DNA of 64,000 nucleotides from DATATB01 sp036268995 (lineage in GTDB: Bacteria > Planctomycetota > Planctomycetia > Pirellulales > PNKZ01), in assembly GCA_036268995.1 (NCBI GenBank), contig DATATB010000062.1, positions 1-64,000 of the forward strand. Reading direction: 5' to 3'. The notes below the pieces were generated by a model. That model was not told the origin of the DNA, did not search any database, and worked only from the letters and a program-made list of their open reading frames with translations. Position 1 is the first letter of the stretch. Every line of letters starts with the position of its first letter. Below, one piece after another: positions 19,025 to 26,896 of this stretch. A program made the position numbers and the translations under genes.

Positions 19025-19587
19025 GGGGCGAAACTCTCGCAAGGGTTGGCGGGATATCGGAAACGGATCGTGTGGAGCACCAGGCGGGCGATGCCACCCC
19101 AACTGGGGAAGGCCGCGGCTATTCTGACAGCTCGTGGGCCAAGTGCAAGCGGGGACGAAGCCGGTTCCGGCCCCTCACGTCTGAAGCGTTCTACCCTCTT
19201 ATCAGTGGTTGCTCACTGGCGGGTTCTTCGCTCCGGAGGGGCCGAAAGTCAATAGCCAGGGGCGTGAGCCCCTGGACGGCCGGCGCGGAAAAACGGTCGA
19301 GCCCTGAAAGGGCGGCACTTCTCTGCCGCCCTTTCAGGGCTAAGACATTTATTGTCGTGTGTTCTCCCACGGGCTCACGCCAGGCTCACGCCCGTGGCTA
19401 ACGACTTCCGCCCCTTCGGGGCTGGCATTACGGCCGACCTAGTGCAAGGAAGAACTCCTCAGTCCCCGCGGCCAGGAATCTTTCCAAGCTGCTAAAACTC
19501 GCCGCGGCGGCGTGTTAGACTGGACCCGCTCGGTGCGACGCCGCTGGAGTGTTTTCGCGGCGCCCAACCACCAAAGGATCGAGGTTC
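19025..19587. other. 563-base intergenic region with structured repeat
   Basis: No gene is visible between the divergent sialate esterase and Gfo/Idh genes. The central part (19227-19427) is a structured repeat described separately. The outer parts should carry the promoters of both genes, but I see no convincing -35/-10 pair. GGATCGAGG at 19577-19585 is the likely ribosome site of the downstream oxidoreductase. Confidence 0.5.
19227..19427. repeat. Intergenic structured repeat, copy A
   Basis: This ~200-base element has inverted ends: the left end reads TTCGCTCCGGAGGGGCCGAA and the right end, reversed, CCCCGAAGGGGCGGAAGTCG, both continuing into a TTAGCC-like motif. Inside are nested hairpins: CAGGGGC...GCCCCTG, GCCCTGAAAGGGCGGCA pairing with TGCCGCCCTTTCAGGGC, and CACGGGC...GCCCGTG. 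Copy B (23081-23267) has the same order of parts, and a half copy lies at 63661-63693. Confidence 0.8.
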
Positions 19588-20814
19588 ATGCCCATGAGTT
19601 CGAAGCAGTCGTCCACACGCCGCGATTTCTTAAAGACCACCGGCGCCGCAGTCGCCGCGCCCTACGTCATCACGTCGACCGCGCTGGGCAATAGCCAGCG
19701 GCCGCCGGCCAGCGATCGAATCGTCATGGGCGGCATCGGCATCGGCAACATGGGCCGAGGCGACCAGGGCGCCTTTCTCAATCGCAAGGACGTGCAGTAC
19801 GTGGCCGTGTGCGACGTGCGCAAAGAAGTCCGCGAAAAGGCGAAGGCCACGGTCGACGATCGCTATCACAATAAAGATTGCCAGGCCCATAACGATTTTC
19901 GCGAGGTGCTGGGTCGCGCCGATATCGACGCCGTACATATTGCCACGCCCGACCATTGGCACGCGATCATCACGGTCGAAGCCTGCCGCAACGGCAAGGA
20001 CGTGTATTGTCAGAAGCCCGAGACGCTCACCCTGCGGGAAGGTCCGCTGATGGTCGGCGCCGCGCGGCGCTACGGGCGGGTCGTGTCCGGCGGCAGCCAG
20101 CGCGTGCTCGGCGATTATCGCAAGTACGTCGACCCAGTCTGGGCGGGCGAGTTGGGCACGATCAAGTCGATTAACGTCAACGTCAACCCGCTGCCGAAGC
20201 TTTGCAATCTGCCGCCCGAGCCAATGGCCGAAACGATCGACTGGGAGATGTGGCTCGGCCCGGCCCCCTGGGCGCCGTACAACTCGAAGCGGTGCAGCGG
20301 CAGCTTCTCGATCAACGGTTCGAGCTGGCGATCGTTCAGCGACTATTCGGGCGGCGGCATGACCGATTGGGGCGCCCATCACTTCGGCGGCGCATTGTTT
20401 ACCTGCGACGTGCGCGACCTGCAACCGGAAGCCGTCACGTTTCACGAGAACAACGGCACGCCATATCTCTCCTACCATTATCCCAACGGTTTGATCGTCT
20501 ACCACAACAAGCCCAAGACCGAGAATCTGGCCATCGAAGGCACACCCGGCGAGAAGCTAACGCCGAAGCCCGTGCCCATGTACAAGGGCGAGGGGGGCAT
20601 CTACGGCGACTTTATTCAATGCGTGAAAACACGCGAGCGGCCGTTCCGCGACATCGAGCTGGCAGTGAACACGGCGGTGGTCAGCCACTTGGGCAACATC
20701 GCGTATCAGTTGAAGCGGTCGCTGAAGTGGGATGCGGCCAAGCAAGAGTTTCCCGGCGACGCTGAGGCGAATCGCCTGGTCGACCGCGCTCGCCGCGAGC
20801 CCTGGCAGATCTGA
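19588..20814 (+). CDS. Gfo/Idh/MocA-family oxidoreductase, Tat-exported
   Basis: This is a 408-residue NAD(P)-dependent sugar dehydrogenase-like protein. The Tat signal STRRDFLKTTGAAVAAPYV is at the N-terminus. The Rossmann nucleotide motif follows as MGGIGIGNMGRG, then HIATPDHWHAIITVEA. The family's EKP motif is altered: here it reads YCQKPETLT, with Gln in place of the usual Glu. The C-terminal domain has YSGGGMTDWGAHHF, typical of the planctomycete subfamily. It probably oxidises or isomerises a sugar in the periplasm. It heads a probable operon with two HEAT-repeat genes. ATGs at 19588 and 19594 are both possible. Confidence 0.9.
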   Translation: MPMSSKQSSTRRDFLKTTGAAVAAPYVITSTALGNSQRPPASDRIVMGGIGIGNMGRGDQGAFLNRKDVQYVAVCDVRKEVREKAKATVDDRYHNKDCQAHNDFREVLGRADIDAVHIATPDHWHAIITVEACRNGKDVYCQKPETLTLREGPLMVGAARRYGRVVSGGSQRVLGDYRKYVDPVWAGELGTIKSINVNVNPLPKLCNLPPEPMAETIDWEMWLGPAPWAPYNSKRCSGSFSINGSSWRSFSDYSGGGMTDWGAHHFGGALFTCDVRDLQPEAVTFHENNGTPYLSYHYPNGLIVYHNKPKTENLAIEGTPGEKLTPKPVPMYKGEGGIYGDFIQCVKTRERPFRDIELAVNTAVVSHLGNIAYQLKRSLKWDAAKQEFPGDAEANRLVDRARREPWQI

Positions 20815-20876
20815 TCGGCGGTCCGCCCTCGCGGCCTGCTCAACCATAAAAAAATTCCTCTACAAGGAAGCTTGAT

Positions 20877-21578
20877 ATGTTGGACGAAGCCTTTGAAGCG
20901 CTGAAGAAATTCGACTGGGGCACGGACGTGGCTGCCGTGGCCCCGATTGACGACGCGGTGGCCGCCACGCACGGTCAGGCCGACGCGCGCCGAGACCTGG
21001 AGCAGCGCCTGGTCGCCGCGCTGGGCGGCAAGCTCTCGCGCGATGCCCAGGATTATGTGTGCCGCAAGCTGGCGATTATTGGCACGGCCGCAGCTGTGCC
21101 GGCCTTGGCCAGCCGCTTGGGCGCACCGCATCATTCGCACATGGCGCGCTTCGCACTGGAGCGGATGCCGGCTCCCGAGGCCGCACAAGCCCTGCGCGAC
21201 GCGCTGCCCAAAGTGACCGGGGACCTGAAAATCGGCGTGCTCAGTTCGATCGGCGCGCGCCGCGATAAGGCTGCCATTGCGGCCGTCAGCGGATTGCTCA
21301 GCGACAACGATCCCTCGATCGCCACCGCTGCGGCTCACGCACTGGGAGCTATCGGCGGCGCGAAATCGGCCCAAGCTTTGGCCGCTGCCCGCCCGTCGAA
21401 AAGCAGCAAACCGGCCGTGATCGATGCCCAACTCGCCTGTGCCGAATCGCTGCTGGCCGAAAAGAACGAAGCCGAAGCCATGAAAATCTATCAGTCGCTC
21501 GCCGGCGACCACCAAGGCAGGCTGGTGCGCTTGGCGGCCACGCGCGGCATGCTGGCCTGCGCTAGCAAGCAAGGCTAA
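20877..21578 (+). CDS. HEAT-repeat protein, cytoplasmic
   Basis: The protein has 233 residues, no signal peptide, and an AAGGAAG ribosome site seven to eight bases before the ATG. It consists of helical HEAT/PBS-lyase-type repeats of about 30 residues with the pattern AVPALASRLGAPHHSHMARFALERMP, then DPSIATAAAHALGAIGG. The first 45 residues do not look like a repeat. HEAT proteins are protein-protein scaffolds and no enzymatic motif is present. It lies 62 bases after the Gfo/Idh gene and 43 before a second, exported HEAT protein, so all three are probably one transcription unit. Confidence 0.8.
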   Translation: MLDEAFEALKKFDWGTDVAAVAPIDDAVAATHGQADARRDLEQRLVAALGGKLSRDAQDYVCRKLAIIGTAAAVPALASRLGAPHHSHMARFALERMPAPEAAQALRDALPKVTGDLKIGVLSSIGARRDKAAIAAVSGLLSDNDPSIATAAAHALGAIGGAKSAQALAAARPSKSSKPAVIDAQLACAESLLAEKNEAEAMKIYQSLAGDHQGRLVRLAATRGMLACASKQG

Positions 21579-21621
21579 ACGACCTCACCGAACCAACCAC
21601 GTATTCTTGGGAGATGGCGGC

Positions 21622-23037
21622 ATGCTGCGGAAGATGATCGATCGCTGGATGGTCGTGGGAGTCTTGTTGGCGCTGTCAGCGGCGACGTTGTCGCATGCAA
21701 AACTACTGGCAGCCGAGCCACAGCAGGACGATTTCGTGCAAATGATCGTCCAGTTGATTGCCAATCCCGACCAGGACTTTCGCGCAGCCGCGCTGGAGCA
21801 AGTCCGCAGTGCCGCGGCCGGAGCGGAGGCGACCAAACGGTTCGCGGCCCAGTTGACCCGCCTCGATGCGCCGGGCCTGGTCGCGCTGCTCAGCGCCCTG
21901 GCCGATCGCGGCGATGTTGCCGCGCGGCCCGCCGTGCTCAACTTGCTGGCATCCAGCCGCGACGAGAGCGTTCGCGCCGCCGCCATCGCGGCACTCGGCA
22001 AGTTGGGTCAGCCGGAAGATCTGCCGCTGCTCGTCAAGGCATTGTCCGCCAAATCGACTGCCGAGCGTGCGGCGGCCCGAGCCAGCCTGACGCAAATTCG
22101 CGGCGAGACGATCACCCAGTCGCTGGCGGCCGAATTAAAATCCGCTTCGCCCGACGTGAAGGCCGCCTTGATCGAAGTGCTCGCCACGCGGCGGGCGACC
22201 GAAGAGTTGCCTACGTTCGTGGCGGCGACCGTCGATGATAACGCCCAAGTCCGCGGTGCGGCGATGGCCGCCCTGGGTCAGATCGGCCAGCCCGGGCAAA
22301 TTGCCGCGATGCTGCCGGGCGTGCTCAAAGCCAAGAAGGGGGCCGAACGCGATGCGGCCGAAAAGAACGTGGCCCTGGTTTGTGCCCGCATCGCCAACGA
22401 GAACGAGCGGGCCGAGGCCTTGATCCAGGCGGTCGACGCGATCGACCCCGCCCAGCGCGACGAGTTGCTGTCGCTCGTGGGCCGCGTCGGCGGCAAAAAG
22501 CTGATTAACTTCGTGGCCTCGATTGCGACCGGCGAAGACGCGGCCCGGCGAAAGCTGGCCATCGATGCCTTAAGCAAATGGCCCGACGCGAGCGTGGCCG
22601 ACAAGCTGCTCGAGATCGCCGAGAAGGCGCACTATCCCGAGGAGCGGACGCAGGCGTTTCAAGGCTACGTCAAGATCGCGGCCACGCGCGACAAGCGTTC
22701 CGACCGGCAGCGGCTGGATCGCATGAAGCAGGCGATGACGGTGGCCCGCACGCCCGAGGAGCGATCGCTCGTCATCAATCGCGCCCGCACGGCCTACGAT
22801 GTCGAAACCTTGCGGTTCGTGCTGCCCTACTTGGATCAGCCGCAGTTTGCCCAAGTGGCTTGCGAAACGATCGTCGAGCTGGCCCACCATCGCGAAGTCC
22901 GCGACCCGAACAAGGCCGAGTTCGACAAGGCGCTGGACAAGGTGATTCAGATCGCCAAGAACCCCGTGCTCGTCGATCGCGCCAATCGCTACAAGCGCGG
23001 CGAGACCTGGGAACGCCCCGCCAAGCGGGCGAGCTAG
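21622..23037 (+). CDS. Exported HEAT-repeat protein
   Basis: The protein has 471 residues with a signal peptide (hydrophobic core VVGVLLALSAATLSHA near residues 10-25). The rest is almost entirely alpha-helical HEAT repeats, for example SVRAAAIAALGKLGQPEDLPLLVKAL and QVRGAAMAALGQIGQPGQIAAML, ending in an Arg/Lys-rich tail. It contains no CxxCH and no catalytic motif. It is the exported counterpart of the preceding cytoplasmic HEAT protein. Together with the Tat-exported oxidoreductase upstream this suggests a periplasmic scaffold, but the partner is unknown. GGGAG before the ATG at 21622 supports this start over an ATG 15 bases upstream. Confidence 0.82.
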   Translation: MLRKMIDRWMVVGVLLALSAATLSHAKLLAAEPQQDDFVQMIVQLIANPDQDFRAAALEQVRSAAAGAEATKRFAAQLTRLDAPGLVALLSALADRGDVAARPAVLNLLASSRDESVRAAAIAALGKLGQPEDLPLLVKALSAKSTAERAAARASLTQIRGETITQSLAAELKSASPDVKAALIEVLATRRATEELPTFVAATVDDNAQVRGAAMAALGQIGQPGQIAAMLPGVLKAKKGAERDAAEKNVALVCARIANENERAEALIQAVDAIDPAQRDELLSLVGRVGGKKLINFVASIATGEDAARRKLAIDALSKWPDASVADKLLEIAEKAHYPEERTQAFQGYVKIAATRDKRSDRQRLDRMKQAMTVARTPEERSLVINRARTAYDVETLRFVLPYLDQPQFAQVACETIVELAHHREVRDPNKAEFDKALDKVIQIAKNPVLVDRANRYKRGETWERPAKRAS

Positions 23038-23080
23038 TAAGAGCGCGACGAGCCATTGAGCGCGCGTCGAACCTGTAGCA

Positions 23081-23267
23081 GGCCCGAAGGGCCGAAAGTC
23101 GTTAGCCCGGGGCGAAAGCCCCGGGGAAGCGCACGCGACAAATCCGCCGAGCCCTGAAAGGGCGGCAGAGAGTGCTGCCCCTGCGGGGCTCAGTCGCATT
23201 GATGCGGCCGGCGTCCACGGGCTGACGCCCGTGGCTAACGACTTTGCGCCCCTTCGGGGCGAAGAAC
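23081..23267. repeat. Intergenic structured repeat, copy B
   Basis: This is the second copy of the element at 19227-19427, about 187 bases. The ends are inverted: left CGAAGGGCCGAAAGTCGTTA, and right, reversed, GGGGCGCAAAGTCGTTAGCC. Internal hairpins include CCGGGGC-GAAA-GCCCCGG, GAGCCCTGAAAGGGCGGCA against TGCCCCTGCGGGGCTC, and CCACGGGC-TGAC-GCCCGTGG. It sits between two converging genes and nearly touches the stop of the C45 gene at 23279. It could serve as a bidirectional terminator. Confidence 0.8.
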
Positions 23268-23278
23268 CGCTCGCGACC

Positions 23279-24349
23279 TCAAGCCAACTGGTAGACCTCG
23301 TAGGCGTGATCGCAGGGGGTGCCGCGGCTGACGTGCATGCGGCGCTCGTCCGGCTCGATGATGACGGAAAATACTGTCCGCCAGCCGCCGGTGGCGGGAT
23401 CGTCGTTGGCGTGCCGGCAGATCGAGTGCGGATAGCCCTGGTGGTCGCGCAGTGCCGCTTGGATTTCCGGCACGCTCGGCCGATGACCGCCTGCAAAATC
23501 CAGCAGCGAGTCGATCCGCTCCTGCCGGGCGTGGGATTGGATCAGCTCGGGGAACTGCTCATTCGTGGGCTGCAAAGCCGGGTGCAGGCAGTGATTCGTG
23601 TGGGCGATTCCGGCAGCGTCCGCGCTGCGCAGCACGTGTACGTCGTCGATCGTGACTTCGAGGTCGGCCGGCCCTTCGGGCGTCGTGAGCATGATATTGG
23701 CCGGAATGACCCGCCGGGCCCGGCGCACGCTGTCGACGGCGCCCTCGAGCGAATCGGCCTCGTAGATCCCGCGCACGGTGAAATAGTGCGGCACGCCTTG
23801 CGATCGAGTCGGGGCCGGCAGCGAATTCAGACAAACGCCGATGCCGGCCTCGTTGAAGCCGATGTATGCGATCAGCCCGGCCTGCGTCAGATTCAGCAGG
23901 GCCGGTTTGCCGGCCGGCCGACGTGAGAGCACGATGGTAAACGGATCCAGGGTCGGATCGTTGTCCCAGTTCTGGGCCACCAGGCTTCCGCTGCGGACCG
24001 CGCCGCGACCGGCCATCGCCAGCGAAGTGCAGCCGCCCTCCGGTTCCGGGCGGAGTTGATTGCGGACTTGCAGCAACATCAGGTCTTCCAGCTTCATGCC
24101 GGTGGCCTCTGCCATGCCGTGCAGCTCGTCGATCATATCCGGGCTGTACTGCTCGGCGAAGGGGATGGCCGCGGCAGCAATCGCCAGCGCCCGCTCGCGG
24201 GACATGCGTAGCGTTTTGCTGATGTGCTCCCACGCTGCTTTGCTGAAACCGCGAATCTCTTCGCGCGCCGCCTCGCCGAACTGGCGGCCCATCTCCCGGG
24301 GCGTGCCGGCAACTTCGATTTCGCGATATCGGGCTGGAGTGGACATCAT
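23279..24349 (-). CDS. C45-family acyltransferase/peptidase (Ntn hydrolase)
   Basis: The protein has 356 residues and no signal peptide. It belongs to the acyl-coenzyme A:6-aminopenicillanate acyltransferase-like C45 family. These are made as a precursor that cuts itself before a cysteine, which then becomes the N-terminal nucleophile. Here the cysteine is Cys106 in EPEGGCTSLAMAGR, followed by AQNWDNDP and YIGFNEAGIGVCLNSL, as in the family. The N-terminal part (GTPREMGRQFGEAAREEI) is the usual propeptide. The natural substrate of bacterial members is mostly unknown. Two adjacent ATGs (24347-24349 and 24344-24346) follow a GGATCG site. It is transcribed divergently from the DUF1549 gene. Confidence 0.88.
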   Translation of the reverse strand: MMSTPARYREIEVAGTPREMGRQFGEAAREEIRGFSKAAWEHISKTLRMSRERALAIAAAAIPFAEQYSPDMIDELHGMAEATGMKLEDLMLLQVRNQLRPEPEGGCTSLAMAGRGAVRSGSLVAQNWDNDPTLDPFTIVLSRRPAGKPALLNLTQAGLIAYIGFNEAGIGVCLNSLPAPTRSQGVPHYFTVRGIYEADSLEGAVDSVRRARRVIPANIMLTTPEGPADLEVTIDDVHVLRSADAAGIAHTNHCLHPALQPTNEQFPELIQSHARQERIDSLLDFAGGHRPSVPEIQAALRDHQGYPHSICRHANDDPATGGWRTVFSVIIEPDERRMHVSRGTPCDHAYEVYQLA

Positions 24350-24472
24350 CGACGATCCTACCCAATTTGAAATTGCAACTCCAACGCATATTTGGTGTTG
24401 CGTCGAGCGATTACGATATACAATACTGCTGGGGGGATGACAGCCATCGGCCTCCGGTCGCATCAAGATTGT

Positions 24473-24500
24473 TTGATCGAAACGGTCGAACGATTATACT
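24473..24500 (+). promoter_or_regulatory. Candidate sigma-70 promoter of the DUF1549 gene
   Basis: TTGATC at 24473-24478 and TATACT at 24495-24500 are separated by 16 bases. The match is four of six for the -35 and five of six for the -10. It lies about 60 bases upstream of the ATG at 24568 in the 218-base divergent gap shared with the C45 gene. Confidence 0.5.
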
Positions 24501-24567
24501 GCGGCTGCCCTCCTTGCTGCCCCCGCTTCGCCCCCCCGCCTCATCCAACCTCGATTGCAAAAACGAG

Positions 24568-26814
24568 ATGTTTTCAGCCGGTCACGATTTTTCCCGACGG
24601 TTTCTGTCGCGACGCCTGCTGACTTGGGCGGCTGCGGTACTGTGCCTGGCGATGGGCACGCCAGCCCGCGCCGCCGATCGGCCCGTGAGCTTCGTCAATG
24701 ATATTGTGCCGCTGCTGACCAAGGCCGGCTGCAATGTCGGCGTTTGCCATGCCAAGGCCGGCAACGGTCAGAACGGATTTCAGCTTTCGCTCCTGGGATT
24801 CGAGCCCTCGGAGGATTACGACCACATGGTGCGGGAGGGGCGCGGCCGGCGGGTGTTTGCGGCCGCTCCCGATCGCAGCCTGTTGCTATTAAAAGCCTCG
24901 GGCAAGGTGCCGCATGGCGGCGGTGTGCGGCTGGAGGCGACGTCCGAGAGTTACGCGCTGCTGCGTGCCTGGATCGCGCAGGGCGCGCCTTACGACAAGG
25001 CCGGGGCGGCCAAGCTCGTGGCCTTCGAGGTCCAGCCGCCGCGTGGAACCATCCAGCGGCACGCGACCCAGCAACTCAAGGCTCTGGCCCGGTACTCCGA
25101 CGGCAGCGTGCGCGACGTCACCAGCCTGGCGCTGTACGAATCGAACGACCGTGCCACGGCCGAAGTCACGCCGCGCGGCTTGGTAAAGACGCTCGACATT
25201 TCGGGTAACATGGCGGTGATGGTTCGCTACCAAGGCAAGGTGGCGGTTTACAGCGGCTCGATCCCGCTGGGGGCGCCGGTCGCCAAGCTGCCTGCCGCGC
25301 GCAACTTCGTCGACAAATTGGTATTTGCCAATCTGAAGGCCATCGGCGTGCCCCCCTCGCCGATTTGCGACGACGCGACGTTTCTACGCCGGGTCACGCT
25401 CGATATCGGCGGACGCCTGCCGACCGAGGCCGAGACAGCCGAGTTTCTCGCTAGCCGGGCCGCTGACAAACGCGACCAGGTAATCGACGCGCTGCTGCGA
25501 AGTCCGGATTACGCTGACTTTTTTGCCTGCAAATGGACGACGCTGCTGAAGAACCGGCGCGACGATGCCAGCGACATCGTGTCGAACTTTGCCTTCCACG
25601 CCTGGGTGCGAGACAGCCTGCTGGCCAACAAGCCGTACGATCAGTTCGTGCGCGAATTGCTGGCGGCCACCGGCACGGTGATCGGCAATCCGCCGGTGGC
25701 CTGGTACAAGCGCGTGAAAGAGCCCAAGCAGCAGCTCGAAGACGTGGCGCAGTTGTTTCTGGGCGTCCGCATGCAGTGCGCCCAGTGCCATCATCATCCG
25801 TTCGAGCGCTGGAGCCAGGACGACTATTACTCCCTCTCGGCGTTCTTCAGCCAGGTCGGCCGCAAGCCGTCGTCGACGCGCGGCGAGGATCTGATCTTTC
25901 ACAAGCGCGGCGTCGCCGTGGCCACGAACATCAAGACGGGATTGCCGCTGAAGCCGGCCGCGCTGGGCGACTCGATCCCCAGCATTGCGGCCGACGAAGA
26001 CCCGCGCCTGCGGCTGGCCGACTGGATGAGTTCCAAACAGAACCCGTTCTTCGCCAAGGCGCTGGTGAACCGCTACTGGAAGCACTTTTTCCAGCGCGGG
26101 CTGGTCGAGCCCGAGGACGATATTCGTGACACGAACCCGCCGACCAATCCGGCGCTGCTCGCGGCCCTGGAGCAGCACTTCATCTCCAGTGGCTTCGATT
26201 TGAAGGACCTGGTGCGCGTCATCACCCGCTCGCAGGCCTATCAATTGAGCGAAATCCCCAACCAGTACAATCTCGCCGATCGGCAGAACTACTCGCGCTA
26301 CTACCCGCGCCGGCTCCAGGCCGAAGTGCTGCTGGACGCCATCGACTACGTGGCGCAAACGCAGACCGATTTCGCCAATCTGCCGGCTGGCACCCGGGCC
26401 GTCGCGCTGCCGGACAATAGCTATAATAAGTCTTCGGCGTTTCTCAAGGTGTTCGGACGCCCGGAAGGCGCGAGCGTCTGCGAATGCGAACGCGTTCAAT
26501 CTTCGAGCCTGGCGCAGAGCCTGCATTTGATCAATGCGGCGGATTTGAAGTTGAAACTCGCCAGCCCCACCGGCCGCGCCGCACGGCTGACGAAGGAAGA
26601 CAAACCGGTCGAAGCCAAGGTCCGCGAACTGTACCTGGCGGCCTTTTCGCGCGAGCCGCGCCCGCAGGAGTTGAAAACCGCCACGGACTATCTTGCCGAA
26701 AGGCGCGTCGACGCTGCCGGAAAGCCGATCACTGCCGCCACGTCGCTGCGCGACAATTTGCAGGATCTGATCTGGGCATTGATCAATACCAAGGAATTCC
26801 TGTTCAATCATTAA
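24568..26814 (+). CDS. DUF1549/DUF1553 exported protein with CX4CH motif
   Basis: The protein has 748 residues with a signal peptide (WAAAVLCLAMGTPARAA). The N-terminal domain has AGCNVGVCHAKAGNGQNGF, a cysteine pair of CX4CH spacing, as is usual in this sub-group and unlike the CxxCH of the other two units in this window. An Ig-like stretch (RHATQQLKALARYSDGSVRD) follows. Then come DUF1549 (DATFLRRVTLDIGGRLPTEAE, with CAQCHHHPFERW) and DUF1553 (FFAKALVNRYWKHFFQRGL). It shares its transcription direction with a pre-peptidase-domain gene and a DUF1501 gene, making a three-gene unit. Whether haem binds the CX4CH site is not known. Confidence 0.88.
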   Translation: MFSAGHDFSRRFLSRRLLTWAAAVLCLAMGTPARAADRPVSFVNDIVPLLTKAGCNVGVCHAKAGNGQNGFQLSLLGFEPSEDYDHMVREGRGRRVFAAAPDRSLLLLKASGKVPHGGGVRLEATSESYALLRAWIAQGAPYDKAGAAKLVAFEVQPPRGTIQRHATQQLKALARYSDGSVRDVTSLALYESNDRATAEVTPRGLVKTLDISGNMAVMVRYQGKVAVYSGSIPLGAPVAKLPAARNFVDKLVFANLKAIGVPPSPICDDATFLRRVTLDIGGRLPTEAETAEFLASRAADKRDQVIDALLRSPDYADFFACKWTTLLKNRRDDASDIVSNFAFHAWVRDSLLANKPYDQFVRELLAATGTVIGNPPVAWYKRVKEPKQQLEDVAQLFLGVRMQCAQCHHHPFERWSQDDYYSLSAFFSQVGRKPSSTRGEDLIFHKRGVAVATNIKTGLPLKPAALGDSIPSIAADEDPRLRLADWMSSKQNPFFAKALVNRYWKHFFQRGLVEPEDDIRDTNPPTNPALLAALEQHFISSGFDLKDLVRVITRSQAYQLSEIPNQYNLADRQNYSRYYPRRLQAEVLLDAIDYVAQTQTDFANLPAGTRAVALPDNSYNKSSAFLKVFGRPEGASVCECERVQSSSLAQSLHLINAADLKLKLASPTGRAARLTKEDKPVEAKVRELYLAAFSREPRPQELKTATDYLAERRVDAAGKPITAATSLRDNLQDLIWALINTKEFLFNH

Positions 26815-26820
26815 GCCGTG

Positions 26821-26848
26821 TCAGTGGTCAGTTGTCAGTTGTCAGTTG
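26821..26848. repeat. Heptanucleotide tandem repeat, four units
   Basis: TCAGTGG followed by three TCAGTTG units, in exact seven-base register, lies six bases after the DUF1549 gene stop. The reverse reading is CMACTGA. Related heptads occur at 47693-47734 and 53611-53638. Confidence 0.85.
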
Positions 26849-26896
26849 TTGCTAGCCATCAGTTAATAATCCTCCGGGCCAGGGGTGATCGCCGTC

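Noticed and set aside
26821..26848. Short direct repeats as a CRISPR array
   Set aside because: The units are seven bases in direct tandem with no spacers and no cas genes; this is a simple heptad repeat.
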